Shown here: positions 6,192-14,521 of the stretch, in pieces | Position numbering within the stretch: the first letter of the stretch is position 1 | Layout: every line of letters starts with the position of its first letter | From: UBA5070 sp035352895 | Lineage (GTDB): Bacteria; Fibrobacterota; Fibrobacteria; UBA5070 | Assembly: GCA_035352895.1 (NCBI GenBank) | Contig: DAOPYN010000036.1 | Location: forward strand, 1-44,868 | Direction of reading: 5' to 3' | DNA length: 44,868 nt | The notes under the pieces: model-generated | The model's database searches: none | The model's input: only the letters and a program-made list of their open reading frames with translations | Told to the model about the DNA's origin: nothing | Made by a program: the position numbers and the translations under genes

Positions 6192-8288
6192 GTGAACCGT
6201 CCCTTTCCAAACGATCCCAGAAATCCCTTCCAACGCTGGCCTTTGGAGGAGTCCCTGTTGGATCAATCCAAGGCAAGACCATCGGCGGACAGGGATTGGG
6301 AGGCGATCCTGGCCAAGTCCACGAGGTCCGCTTCGCCTGCGGCCAAGGTCGTGTACGACACGTCCACCTACCTCGCGCGGGTTCGGGAAGAGGATCCTTG
6401 GCCGGAGGAAACGGTTCCAGTCTCCAAAGGGATCGTCAAGATCGTCTCCTGTCGGATCCTCACACCTGCGCCCGTGCCACTGTCCAAGGAGCTCGAGATC
6501 CAGGTGCAGGTGGATGTCACCGACGAACTCGTCGGAGACGACCGCATCCTGGAAGTGCAGCTGTACGATATGTATCGGGAACCGGACGCGGACACCTGTG
6601 GCGCTGTCGGTGCGCCTGTTTCGCTGAACCTGAAGACGGGAATGGGACAGAGCCTGAAGGTGCAAGTGCGACATCCCGGGGTGAAGGATCCCCTGATGCA
6701 CCGCGCCGAAACCCACGTGTTCCTGCGTGCGGAAGCCATCCACCGCCCTTCCAAGCAGGTGGTTGTTTCCGATCCCGTGCCGGCCGCATACAAGAAGCCA
6801 TCCGCCCTTCGCGTGCGCCTCACGGGATTGGTGTTCGATGCCAACAAGTGCTTCCTTCTGCCGGAAAGCCTGGAAGCCATGCGCGAGGTGGTGGCCCAGC
6901 AGCGGAAATCCCCCCGTGGACGGATTTTGGTGATGGGGCATTCCGAAAGCGACGAGGACCTGGCGGGTCCCAACCTGGCCATGGACCGGGCCAAGGCGGT
7001 GTCGGCACTTCTCACCAATCGATGGAGCCAGTGGTTGCCGTGGTTCGCACCGGACGTTCCGACACGCCAACGCTGGGGAATCCGCGAAGTGCAGCTGATG
7101 CTGGGGAACCTGGGGCACTACATCGGAAACGCGGCCGGAGTGATGGACGAACCCACAGAGCTGGCCTTGCGCGAATTCCAGAAGTCAAAAGGCCTGACGG
7201 AATCCGGCAAGGTGGATTCGTCCACCCGGAAGAACCTCCTGAGCGCCTATTTTGGACAGCCGGGAACCTCTCTTCCCCAGGGGGTCGAGCCTCTCGCGGT
7301 GGGGGCCCAGGGCCTTTCCGATCCGGACGGCACCGCGGATCCGCGGTGCCTGGAGGTTTTGGTCTGGACCGAGGACGCGCCCCACTCGCCCGAGAACGGG
7401 TCGATGGCCTCCGCGGACGACTGCAAGGAATGGAGAACGGCCCTGCGGGAAACCATCGAATTTCCCATCGATGGGCTTCATTTCCACCTCGTGAACGGCC
7501 AGGGCGCACCCATGGCGGGCGGCAAGGTGGTCCTTTCCGGGCCCAGCTCCCACGAGGCGGTGGCCGATCCGCATGGATGGGTCACGGTTCGCGGATTGGC
7601 CGCGGGCACCTACCGGATCCAGACGGTGACTCCCGATGGACGGAAACTGCCGATGTCCGAGATCGTCTATCCGACGGCGAAAACCGTGACCCACGAAGCG
7701 AAGCGGGAAGCGAAATCCGGACTTGAACCTGCGGCCGAGCCGGATCCCTCCATAGCGGCAAGCGAACCGTCCAGCGACACGAATCCCGTCGATCCCCCGT
7801 CGGATGGCTGGACCTTGGATCTTTCCGATGCACATTTCTTCCATGATTCGGATGTCCCGTGCTTCCATTCCGAGGGATTCCTGGAGGCCCTTTCCGGTTG
7901 GGCGCAGGATGCGGATGCGCCCCGGTGCAAGCCGGTATGGCAAGGCCAGGTGCAGGCTCACTGGGAGAAGCGCGCGCAATGGCTGGTATCGCTGGTCCAA
8001 GGCGACGACAAATCGTGGGCGGAACTTGCCAAGGGTGCCGGAGTACGCGGCAAGCAATCCGTCCTGGCCTGCCTGGGAGCGCATGGCTGGCCTTGCGATC
8101 CGGGAAAGGTGGATGGTGCCGCGGGCCCTCGCACCTTCAACGGAATCGTCCAGTTCCAGAACGCCTTCAACGAAGCCTTCGGTGCTGGCCTGGTGGTCGA
8201 TGGCCAGTTTGGTCCCAAATCCTGGAAGGCTGCCTTCATTGCCCTCCGTCATCTGATCGGCCACCCCGTGGCCACCAAGGGAGCTTGA
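6192..8288 (+). CDS. OmpA-like / peptidoglycan-binding multidomain protein without signal peptide (cassette B, gene 1)
   Basis: The GTG at 6192 is preferred: GAAAGG lies at 6178-6183, and upstream in-frame starts precede or crowd the predicted transcription start. The 698-residue product has no signal peptide. Residues about 210-280 form an OmpA/MotB-like segment (VFDANKCFLLPESLEAM, RILVMGHSE, LAMDRAKAVSALL), followed by the WSQWLPWF and RWGIREVQLML pieces I associate with T6SS/VgrG-linked OmpA proteins. A first peptidoglycan-binding motif spans about 302-352 (TELALREFQKSKGL). A carboxypeptidase-regulatory-like beta domain spans about 423-485, then an Ala/Pro/Ser-rich linker, and a second peptidoglycan-binding-like segment spans about 623-690 (DGQFGPKSWKAA). 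The gene is GC-rich and followed after three bases by the effector candidate. A wall-binding cargo carrier delivered without Sec is the best guess. Confidence 0.75.
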   Translation: MNRPFPNDPRNPFQRWPLEESLLDQSKARPSADRDWEAILAKSTRSASPAAKVVYDTSTYLARVREEDPWPEETVPVSKGIVKIVSCRILTPAPVPLSKELEIQVQVDVTDELVGDDRILEVQLYDMYREPDADTCGAVGAPVSLNLKTGMGQSLKVQVRHPGVKDPLMHRAETHVFLRAEAIHRPSKQVVVSDPVPAAYKKPSALRVRLTGLVFDANKCFLLPESLEAMREVVAQQRKSPRGRILVMGHSESDEDLAGPNLAMDRAKAVSALLTNRWSQWLPWFAPDVPTRQRWGIREVQLMLGNLGHYIGNAAGVMDEPTELALREFQKSKGLTESGKVDSSTRKNLLSAYFGQPGTSLPQGVEPLAVGAQGLSDPDGTADPRCLEVLVWTEDAPHSPENGSMASADDCKEWRTALRETIEFPIDGLHFHLVNGQGAPMAGGKVVLSGPSSHEAVADPHGWVTVRGLAAGTYRIQTVTPDGRKLPMSEIVYPTAKTVTHEAKREAKSGLEPAAEPDPSIAASEPSSDTNPVDPPSDGWTLDLSDAHFFHDSDVPCFHSEGFLEALSGWAQDADAPRCKPVWQGQVQAHWEKRAQWLVSLVQGDDKSWAELAKGAGVRGKQSVLACLGAHGWPCDPGKVDGAAGPRTFNGIVQFQNAFNEAFGAGLVVDGQFGPKSWKAAFIALRHLIGHPVATKGA

Positions 8289-8291
8289 ACC

Positions 8292-9143
8292 ATGAGCAAA
8301 GACACTCTTCTCCTGTCTGGAAAGCCCGGCACAGGAAGGATCGCCCCAGGAAAGCTGAGCCCTCTCAAGCCAGTCAAGGCCAAGCCGGAGCTCACGCAAC
8401 AGCTGATCCTCAAGAACGCCGAACCCCACACCCCAGACATCCCCCATTGGGATGGCGATTTTCCGTTCCCGAAGAATATCGTGTACCACGAGGAGCGCGA
8501 CGGAAAATTGATTGCCGATTTGAGCATGAAAATCACCCCGAAGCGTTGGACCAGCCCGGGGCGGACTTGGGGCGAAATTGAGGCAATGGGGGGAACTGCA
8601 AATGCGCCCAAATTTTCAGCGACGGTGGAGAAAGCGGGCGACTTCTATAAGCTTCATAATGCATTTTATCAATTAGATATAGTTTTTCGAATCGTAGATT
8701 ACTCTAGTCCTTCCTGGGAGGACGGTTGGGGTAAAGAAATGGAACGACTTACGGGAAGGCTTGGTCTCACTTTAGAAGAGCGAAAATACTGGGCCTTCCA
8801 GCACGAAATGGATCACTTTACAGCATGGAGTCATTATTTTCGATTTATGCTTGGCCATATTTTTCAAGCACTGAATGCGGAGTTTGCTAGCGAAGGGTTG
8901 GCTCAAACAAGATTGAAGGAGATTCAGTACAATAGTGTCGAAAACTTCCTCACTGCCACGTCCCGATCCCATGCCTTTGATGAAATTCGAGGCGCACCGT
9001 TGCGAGGTAATAAATATGCCGAATTTGATTTTCCGTCATTGGAAGAATATGTATGGCATGAAAGTGGCGATCTGGAGCCGATGACATATTCAAGTTTGCT
9101 TGAAGAAATTTTACGAGTGAAGAGTAGGGCGACTGCCGTATGA
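8292..9143 (+). CDS. Putative metallopeptidase-type effector with chimeric base composition (HExxH)
   Basis: AAGGGAG precedes the ATG. The 283-residue product has no signal peptide. Codons for residues 1 to about 100 are GC-rich like the preceding gene. From about 8630 the DNA turns AT-rich and stays so to the end, as in polymorphic toxins where a fixed N-terminal delivery part carries exchangeable toxin tips. The AT-rich part holds H171-E-M-D-H175, a match to the zinc-peptidase HExxH motif, followed by aromatic and His-rich residues (FTAWSHYFRF). I do not recognise the family, and HExxH is short enough to arise by chance. Its last four bases overlap the start of a lipoprotein gene (ATGA), typical of an effector-immunity pair. 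Peptidase activity is inferred. Confidence 0.6.
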   Translation: MSKDTLLLSGKPGTGRIAPGKLSPLKPVKAKPELTQQLILKNAEPHTPDIPHWDGDFPFPKNIVYHEERDGKLIADLSMKITPKRWTSPGRTWGEIEAMGGTANAPKFSATVEKAGDFYKLHNAFYQLDIVFRIVDYSSPSWEDGWGKEMERLTGRLGLTLEERKYWAFQHEMDHFTAWSHYFRFMLGHIFQALNAEFASEGLAQTRLKEIQYNSVENFLTATSRSHAFDEIRGAPLRGNKYAEFDFPSLEEYVWHESGDLEPMTYSSLLEEILRVKSRATAV

Positions 9144-10024
9144 AATGGGTTCTCTACGGAGTTTTGTTGTTTTGTGTTTGGTCCTGCAAAAGATCCTCGC
9201 CAAGGATTGCTCCTCATGATCTGGATCGACCCAGTCCCTTGTTTCCGATAGCTCATTTCGCGCGTTCCCAGGATTCTGAGGTGATCCGCCGGTTTGAGAA
9301 TGCTCCCTCCCATGTTCGGACAGATTCGGTGCATCACATTGTGGAGGCTGGCTTGGCATATCAAACTGTTGGTGATTTGGAAAAGACTCGAGAGCAATAT
9401 CTACGAGTTCGCGCGATGTTCGAGAAGAAGAAAATCCACACGTCGATTCATGTGTTTTATGTAGCACTGTATTTGTCGGATGCCTTTTCTGATCATCAAT
9501 CCTGGGATTCTGCATGGCATTACTTGGGCGTGGCAGACTCCTTCAATCGGCGCTACGAGGGAATGTCGGAATGGGATAAGTTGGACATCTTCCGCTACAA
9601 TCGTTCGGTGATTTTAGAACGGCAAGGTAAGACGGATCAAATTCTGAAGTTATGGAGGAATCAATGCATCGGCAGTGGAGAGGATGTCTTGGCGCGAGCG
9701 CTCCGGAAAAAGTTCGGAAAAGACCGGATGAAGTCAGAAATCGAGAAGGCAATTGCCAATCCAAAAGTCAGCTCAGCCATATTGATGTGGAGTAACGGGC
9801 ATCGTCTCGTGGATCATTATACGGTCCTTCCGGACGGAGATAGTGTTCCGGGGCGCGACTTTGGGGGCCTGTTTGTGCGCATTGATCTACCCGAAAAATC
9901 ATGCTACCTGTGGGCACCTTTCGACGATGATTCGATTACCAGTCTTTCGGCCTACCTGAATAATTTCCGCCAAACTCGCTTCTGCAAGATCCTCCAGGAC
10001 ATCGATCCGGATGCCCCACAGTGA
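9140..10024 (+). CDS. Lipoprotein, candidate immunity protein for the 8292-9143 product
   Basis: The 294-residue product opens with a short hydrophobic segment and a Cys at position 16 (VWSC), an acceptable if not ideal lipobox, so it is probably a membrane-anchored periplasmic lipoprotein. Residues about 60-170 are helical and TPR-like (AGLAYQTVGDLEKTREQYLRV, SWDSAWHYLGVADSF, IFRYNRSVILERQGK). The rest is unassigned. It overlaps the upstream gene by ATGA and shares its AT-rich composition, so both were probably acquired together. A periplasm-facing lipoprotein fits an immunity factor against an enzyme attacking the envelope. No database family is recognised beyond the TPR resemblance. Confidence 0.6.
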   Translation: MKWVLYGVLLFCVWSCKRSSPRIAPHDLDRPSPLFPIAHFARSQDSEVIRRFENAPSHVRTDSVHHIVEAGLAYQTVGDLEKTREQYLRVRAMFEKKKIHTSIHVFYVALYLSDAFSDHQSWDSAWHYLGVADSFNRRYEGMSEWDKLDIFRYNRSVILERQGKTDQILKLWRNQCIGSGEDVLARALRKKFGKDRMKSEIEKAIANPKVSSAILMWSNGHRLVDHYTVLPDGDSVPGRDFGGLFVRIDLPEKSCYLWAPFDDDSITSLSAYLNNFRQTRFCKILQDIDPDAPQ

Positions 10025-10257
10025 GGGAGCGACCGTCCCGACACGCCGCGGCAATTCCAGTCAACCGCCTCGCGCAGCAAAAAGCCCTGTCACAATCCTA
10101 GATTGACGGACTCGATGCTCCTCTTTTCCCGTCTTTGGGGCGAGAGTCGTCATGAAACAACAGTTCCCATCGAAAGCCCGATCCATGCCAACGGCTGGAA
10201 TTGCTCAACGGGCAGGGATCATCCCGGAGCGATGGGAATCCAAACAAAGGTCCGATC

Positions 10258-11922
10258 ATGAGAAAGACGGCAACAGGTTTTGTCAAGGTACGCGCGGTCA
10301 GCGGAACCAGCGTCGTCTTCCTGGCCTTCGAGATGGCGGAGGCCGACGCGAACGGACTGATGGGGTTCGCGATCCAGCGGACCGATCTCACGGAGAACGA
10401 GACGATCTGGCTGCGTGGGACCAAGACGTTTTCCAGCGTCCGACCACACGCGGGAACCGATGACGCCAGCAGCCACGAGCACCCGTTCCAGGCGTTCCAG
10501 TGGGCGGACTACACGGTCAAGCCCGGTTACCGCTACCGCTACCGCGTGATTCCCATGTACGGCACGCCCGGCGCATTGAAGGAGAAGCCGGCGACGACCA
10601 TCACGATCGCGGCGGAGCCTCTGCACGGTAGCACGCACGACGTCTACTTCAACCGTGGAGCCATCGCCTCCCAGGCTTTCGCCAAACGCTTCCCCGGGAA
10701 AACCCTGGACCAAGCCGGCGCACCGGCCTATGCGTGGCTTGCCCGCGACCTGCTGCCCGGCCTGCTCGACTTCATCGCCAAGGCGAAGGACCAAAGCTAC
10801 AGCCTCCACGTGGCGATCTACGAGATGGGCTGGCCAGCGGTCCTGGAAGCCCTCAAGGCGGCCCACCAGCGCAAGGTCAAGGTCCGGGTCGTGTACCACG
10901 CCAAGGAGGACGAAACCGGCGAAACGAACGAACAGCAGATCGATGCGGCGAAGATCCGCGGGCTCTGCTCGCCGCGGAAGAACACCAAGATCATGCACAA
11001 CAAGTTCATGGTCCTGAGTCGCAACGGCAAGCCAGTCTCCGTCTGGATCGGCTCGACGAACTGGAGTCGCAACGCGCTCCACGGACAGCTCAACGTCGGA
11101 CACGCGATCCACGACGCGGCACTGGCCAAGGCGTTCCTGGGGTACTGGACGGAACTGGAATCGGATCCCGCCGCCGACGCGATGAAGGACTGGACAGAGA
11201 CGAACAATCCCCTGCCCCCCAAGACGAAGACCGCCGCGCTCACACCCATGTTTTCCCCGCACCGCGGCCGACCGACGTGGGATTGGCTGGTCGAACTGGC
11301 CCAGACGCCAGGCAAGCCGCTGTTCATGACCTTCCCGTTCGGCATCGTCAAGGACTTCCGCCCCGTCTTCGACCAGAACGACGGCGTTCTCCGCTTTGCC
11401 CTGCTGGACAAGTACGTGAATGGTGGCAGCGCCGCCTCCCGGAAGGAGGCCATCGCCGAGATCGAGGCCACGCGCCGGCACCCCAACATCGGGATGGCCG
11501 TGGGCAACCGCATCTTCGTCGATTCGGTGGATGGATGGATGAAGGAGCCCAGCGCGATCGGGGTCAACGTCAACTGGGTGCACACCAAGTTCATGCTGAT
11601 CGATCCCCTCGGCACCAAACCGGTGACACTTTCCGGATCGGCCAACTGGAGCGAGGCCAGCGTGAACGACAACGACGAGCACCTCGTCGTCGTCCGCGGC
11701 GACAAACGCGTGGCGGACATCTATTTCGGGGAGTTCATGCGCCTGTTCGCCCACCATCGATTCCGGGAATCGGTCGCCCGGCACATCGAGGAGTTCGGCG
11801 AGGAGAGCTTCGATACCTGGAAGCCGCAGGACTTGTTCGAGGATTGGCGCAAATGGGTTCCCAAGCACTTCGAGGCGGGTTCCGAATACGACATCAAGCG
11901 GCGCTATTTCGCAGGAGTCTAG
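10258..11922 (+). CDS. Phospholipase D-like protein with two HKD motifs
   Basis: The ATG at 10258 follows AAAGG with seven bases between. The 554-residue product has no signal peptide. Residues 1 to about 118 look like a fibronectin-type beta domain (YRYRYRVIPMYG). The remainder is a duplicated PLD fold: H247-N-K249 in IMHNKFMVL with GSTNWSRNAL behind it, and H442-T-K444 with Asp449 in VHTKFMLIDP followed by SGSANWSEAS. Members of this superfamily hydrolyse phosphodiester bonds of phospholipids or nucleic acids through a phospho-His intermediate. Some are secreted antibacterial effectors (Tle5-type); others are nucleases. The gene lies just after the cassette B pair and four bases before a lipoprotein serine hydrolase gene, GC-rich like the core genome. 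The substrate cannot be read from the sequence. Confidence 0.85.
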   Translation: MRKTATGFVKVRAVSGTSVVFLAFEMAEADANGLMGFAIQRTDLTENETIWLRGTKTFSSVRPHAGTDDASSHEHPFQAFQWADYTVKPGYRYRYRVIPMYGTPGALKEKPATTITIAAEPLHGSTHDVYFNRGAIASQAFAKRFPGKTLDQAGAPAYAWLARDLLPGLLDFIAKAKDQSYSLHVAIYEMGWPAVLEALKAAHQRKVKVRVVYHAKEDETGETNEQQIDAAKIRGLCSPRKNTKIMHNKFMVLSRNGKPVSVWIGSTNWSRNALHGQLNVGHAIHDAALAKAFLGYWTELESDPAADAMKDWTETNNPLPPKTKTAALTPMFSPHRGRPTWDWLVELAQTPGKPLFMTFPFGIVKDFRPVFDQNDGVLRFALLDKYVNGGSAASRKEAIAEIEATRRHPNIGMAVGNRIFVDSVDGWMKEPSAIGVNVNWVHTKFMLIDPLGTKPVTLSGSANWSEASVNDNDEHLVVVRGDKRVADIYFGEFMRLFAHHRFRESVARHIEEFGEESFDTWKPQDLFEDWRKWVPKHFEAGSEYDIKRRYFAGV

Positions 11923-11925
11923 GAA

Positions 11926-13065
11926 ATGCAAAAAGTCTTACATGGATTCCTGCTGGGCCTGGCCATCCTGTTTCCGTCCTCCTGTGCGATCACGAAAATC
12001 GGCCAATCCCCGGCTCCGACTTCGGACGCCGAATGGGACATCGCAAGCCCCGGCTCCGTCGGATTCGACGAGAAGATCCTGGACAAACTCACGCAGGACA
12101 TCAAGGACAACAAGTTCTCCAACATCCACGCGGTGTTGGTCGAATACGATGGAAAGCTGATCTACGAGCAGTATTTTGGCGGACCGGACGAGATCTGGGG
12201 CAGGCCCATCGGATCCCGGGACTTCGGGAGAGACAGCCTCCATGACCTCCGCTCGGTTTCCAAGAGCGTCACCTCCCTCGTGTTGGGTATCGCGCTGGCA
12301 GGGAACTACGACTCCGCGCTGAACAGACCCCTTCCATCCTTCTTCCCCAAACTCCGGACATCTCCGGATATGCAGACGGTCAACCTGCACCACGCCCTGA
12401 CCATGACCGCAGGCATCGAATGGAACGAGATGACGGAACCGTACACGGGCTCCACCAACGACGACAACCGTCTCTTCTCCACACGCGACCCCGTCGCGCT
12501 CGTCTTGAACCGGCCGCTCGCGAGCAAACCAGGTACGGATTGGTACTACAACGGCGGACTCACCCAGGTGGCCGCGGGCGTCGTCCAGGAAGTTTCCGGA
12601 AAACCGCTGGATGTGGTGGCCAAGGAGAGGCTGTTCGCTCCGCTGGGCATCACGACGTTCGATTGGATTGGAAGCCCCGCATGGCATCCCTCCATGCCGG
12701 CCGCCGCATGGGGCCTGCGGATGCGCGCACGAGACCTGGCGAAGATCGGATCGGTCTGTCTGCACGACGGCCGATGGAAGGGCAGGCAGATCGTCCCGAA
12801 GGAATGGATCGAACGCTCGACGCGGCGGCACGTCGAAACGATCGGCGCATGGAGCAACGGCAACATGTGGGGATACGGGTACCAGTTCTGGGTAGGGAAC
12901 CTTCCTCAAGGACATCGCATCGTCGCGGCGCGGGGACTCGGCGACCAGAACATCTACATCGTGCCCGAAGAGAAACTCGTGGTCACCACCTACGCCGGCG
13001 CCTACAACAGTGGCGTGAAAAACAGCGAACGCATCCTTCGCCGCATCCTCTCCGCGAAGCGATAG
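11926..13065 (+). CDS. Lipoprotein serine hydrolase, beta-lactamase/class C family
   Basis: The 379-residue product has a signal peptide with a Cys at position 20 (FPSSC), suggesting a lipoprotein. The fold signature is complete: S110-V-S-K113 (nucleophile Ser and general base Lys of SxxK), Y207-Y-N209 (YxN), and a late GLGDQNIYIVP in place of the KTG strand. The family covers penicillin-binding proteins, esterases and 6-aminohexanoate-dimer hydrolases, so the substrate is uncertain. A GGA-containing Shine-Dalgarno lies inside the end of the PLD gene, and only three bases separate the two frames, so they are probably co-transcribed. It could modify envelope lipid or peptide bonds in the same pathway as the PLD protein, or act as its cognate protector. 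Confidence 0.85.
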   Translation: MQKVLHGFLLGLAILFPSSCAITKIGQSPAPTSDAEWDIASPGSVGFDEKILDKLTQDIKDNKFSNIHAVLVEYDGKLIYEQYFGGPDEIWGRPIGSRDFGRDSLHDLRSVSKSVTSLVLGIALAGNYDSALNRPLPSFFPKLRTSPDMQTVNLHHALTMTAGIEWNEMTEPYTGSTNDDNRLFSTRDPVALVLNRPLASKPGTDWYYNGGLTQVAAGVVQEVSGKPLDVVAKERLFAPLGITTFDWIGSPAWHPSMPAAAWGLRMRARDLAKIGSVCLHDGRWKGRQIVPKEWIERSTRRHVETIGAWSNGNMWGYGYQFWVGNLPQGHRIVAARGLGDQNIYIVPEEKLVVTTYAGAYNSGVKNSERILRRILSAKR

Positions 13066-13269
13066 CGACCATCAAAGCCGGCAAGGACCGGCCATGCTCG
13101 ACCCGCCAGGATCCACAATGTCGCCTACGTTTCCCCTCTCACCGTAGACAGCCACTTCACCACGGTCGTATTCCATGATCATCCTCGAAGTCGCCCGGGA
13201 AATGGAAGGAACCCTGCTGCCGCCGGACAGAGGATCGAATCACAGAACGAACCGGTGAACGAAGCCATC

Positions 13270-13679
13270 ATGATGATGCCAAGCGACAAGTCCGACATCG
13301 AATCCGCGCGATCCATCACCAAGTCCTCGGGCTCTTGGTCCGAGGAGGAGCTTTTCCAAATCCTGGAGTGGGTCCAGGACGGAAACTGGCCTGTCGCGCG
13401 CATTCTTCTGCCGTACCTGAAAACCCTGAAGCAGGACCTGAACCGCCAGATCCTCACCATCCTGGATACCCAGGATCACGTCTGGATGTATTGGGTCATC
13501 GACTTGATCGATCCCACCAGGATGAACGATGCGTTGCGCGAGAGGCTCGAACGGATCGCGAACTCACCAACGCGGCGGGAAGAAGACGAAGGTCTGCCCG
13601 AAAAGCGCAGTCCATCCTCAATGCGTCGCCCAACCGACAGACCTGGTGCTCCCCCAGCTCTCTGGAAGAAACCCCATGA
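13270..13679 (+). pseudogene. DUF5071-like gene with probable frameshift near its 3' end
   Basis: The start MMMPSDKSDIESA and the core (LEWVQDGNWPVARILLPYL, DHVWMYWVIDLI, LERIANSPTRREEDE) match the DUF5071 pattern as I recall it, a small cytoplasmic domain of unknown role. After about 13596 the original frame runs on without homology to 13863, into the transposase gene. The frame that skips two bases there instead reads ARKAQSILNAS, the expected family ending, and stops at 13679. A one-base deletion in the genome or assembly explains this. If it is not a deletion, the protein is 198 residues from 13270 to 13863 with a novel tail. DUF5071-type proteins sometimes sit beside toxins, but no partner is visible here. 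Confidence 0.55.
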
Positions 13680-13739
13680 CTCGCGCAGACAACCATCACC
13701 ACACCAGGCCCGACCACCTGCGCAGCGTCTTCGGAATGG

Positions 13740-14324
13740 ATGCTCATGGCTGCTCCCTCGGCTGAATCTTCCTTGCCTGGACTGGTCTCCTGCGCGTATG
13801 GCCATCGACGATCCACTCGCATGCAAGGTTTCGATTATTCCTCCCCTGGCGCGTACTTCCTGACCGTGAACACTCAGGGGCGCCAGCCGTTGTTCGGGGA
13901 GATCCGTGCCGGCGAAATGACATGGAACGACTACGGAAAGCATGTCACAGCAACCTGGCAGGATTTGCCGAATCACTACCAGGGAGTGATGATGGACGAA
14001 TTCGTGGTGATGCCCGACCACTTCCACAGCATTGTGGTTATCGATTCCGTCCAGTGTGTGGAACCGGATGGCGAAGTAGACATGCTGGAAGTATTGCGGC
14101 GCAGACGCATGACGATTTCCCGGTTGGTTGGCCGATTCAAGATGACGACATCCAAATGGATCAACGAACGACGTGGGACACCAGGCGCACGTGTTTGGCA
14201 ACGCAACTACCACGACCACATCGTCCGCGATGCGATGGAACACGACCGCATCCGCGCCTACATCGCAGGCAATCCCCGCCGCTGGTGGGAGACGCACAAG
14301 GAGCCGATCACCCCACACCCCTGA
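13740..14324 (+). CDS. REP-associated tyrosine transposase (RAYT, Y1_Tnp)
   Basis: The 194-residue product carries the single-tyrosine HUH transposase signature: H94-F-H96 in VVMPDHFHSIVV and catalytic Y157 in WQRNYHDHIVR. The N-terminal RRSTRMQGFDYSSPGAYFLTV is typical of the RAYT group. These proteins are domesticated IS200-like enzymes that nick and mobilise short palindromic REP elements. A perfect 28-bp palindrome lies 141 bases downstream (14465-14492), a plausible substrate. There are no flanking insertion-sequence ends. ATGs at 13740 and 13746 are both possible. The gene sits directly behind the damaged DUF5071-like gene. Confidence 0.9.
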   Translation: MLMAAPSAESSLPGLVSCAYGHRRSTRMQGFDYSSPGAYFLTVNTQGRQPLFGEIRAGEMTWNDYGKHVTATWQDLPNHYQGVMMDEFVVMPDHFHSIVVIDSVQCVEPDGEVDMLEVLRRRRMTISRLVGRFKMTTSKWINERRGTPGARVWQRNYHDHIVRDAMEHDRIRAYIAGNPRRWWETHKEPITPHP

Positions 14325-14349
14325 GCTCGCGCAAGCACCACGGGCACCG

Positions 14350-14420
14350 GGAGGCGAGGTGAGGGGGAGGTGAGGCGTGGGTGAGGCGAGGTGAGGGTGA
14401 GGGTGAGGTGAGGTGAGGGC
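14350..14420 (+). repeat. G-rich GGTGAGG tract
   Basis: About 70 bases consist of irregular GGTGAGG, GGCGAGG and GGTGAGGG units, with no C-rich interruption. The strand could form G-quadruplex structure or slip during replication. It lies between the RAYT gene and its candidate REP palindrome. I see no coding signal in it. Confidence 0.7.
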
Positions 14421-14464
14421 GATAGTGGTAGTGACACAGTAGGGGCTATCAGTGCAGGCTATCA

Positions 14465-14492
14465 GTAAGGGCGATTCATGAATCGCCCTTAC
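14465..14492. repeat. Perfect 28-bp palindrome, REP-like element
   Basis: The sequence is GTAAGGGCGATTCA followed by its exact reverse complement. Palindromes of this GGGCGATTCATGAATCGCCC type are, from memory, widespread REP-like repeats in environmental genomes. Its closeness to a RAYT gene supports that reading. A 10-bp direct repeat GGCTATCAGT precedes it at 14444-14453 and 14457-14466, touching its left edge. Confidence 0.8.
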
Positions 14493-14521
14493 AACTGCCC
14501 GGACCACCGACCCTACGACCG

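Noticed and set aside
10219..11931. 570-codon minus-strand frame opposite the PLD gene
   Set aside because: It mirrors a GC-rich gene with clear HKD motifs and has no domain features of its own; it is an antisense shadow.
14350..14420. CRISPR-like repeat array
   Set aside because: Units are short and irregular with no spacers, and no cas genes are near.
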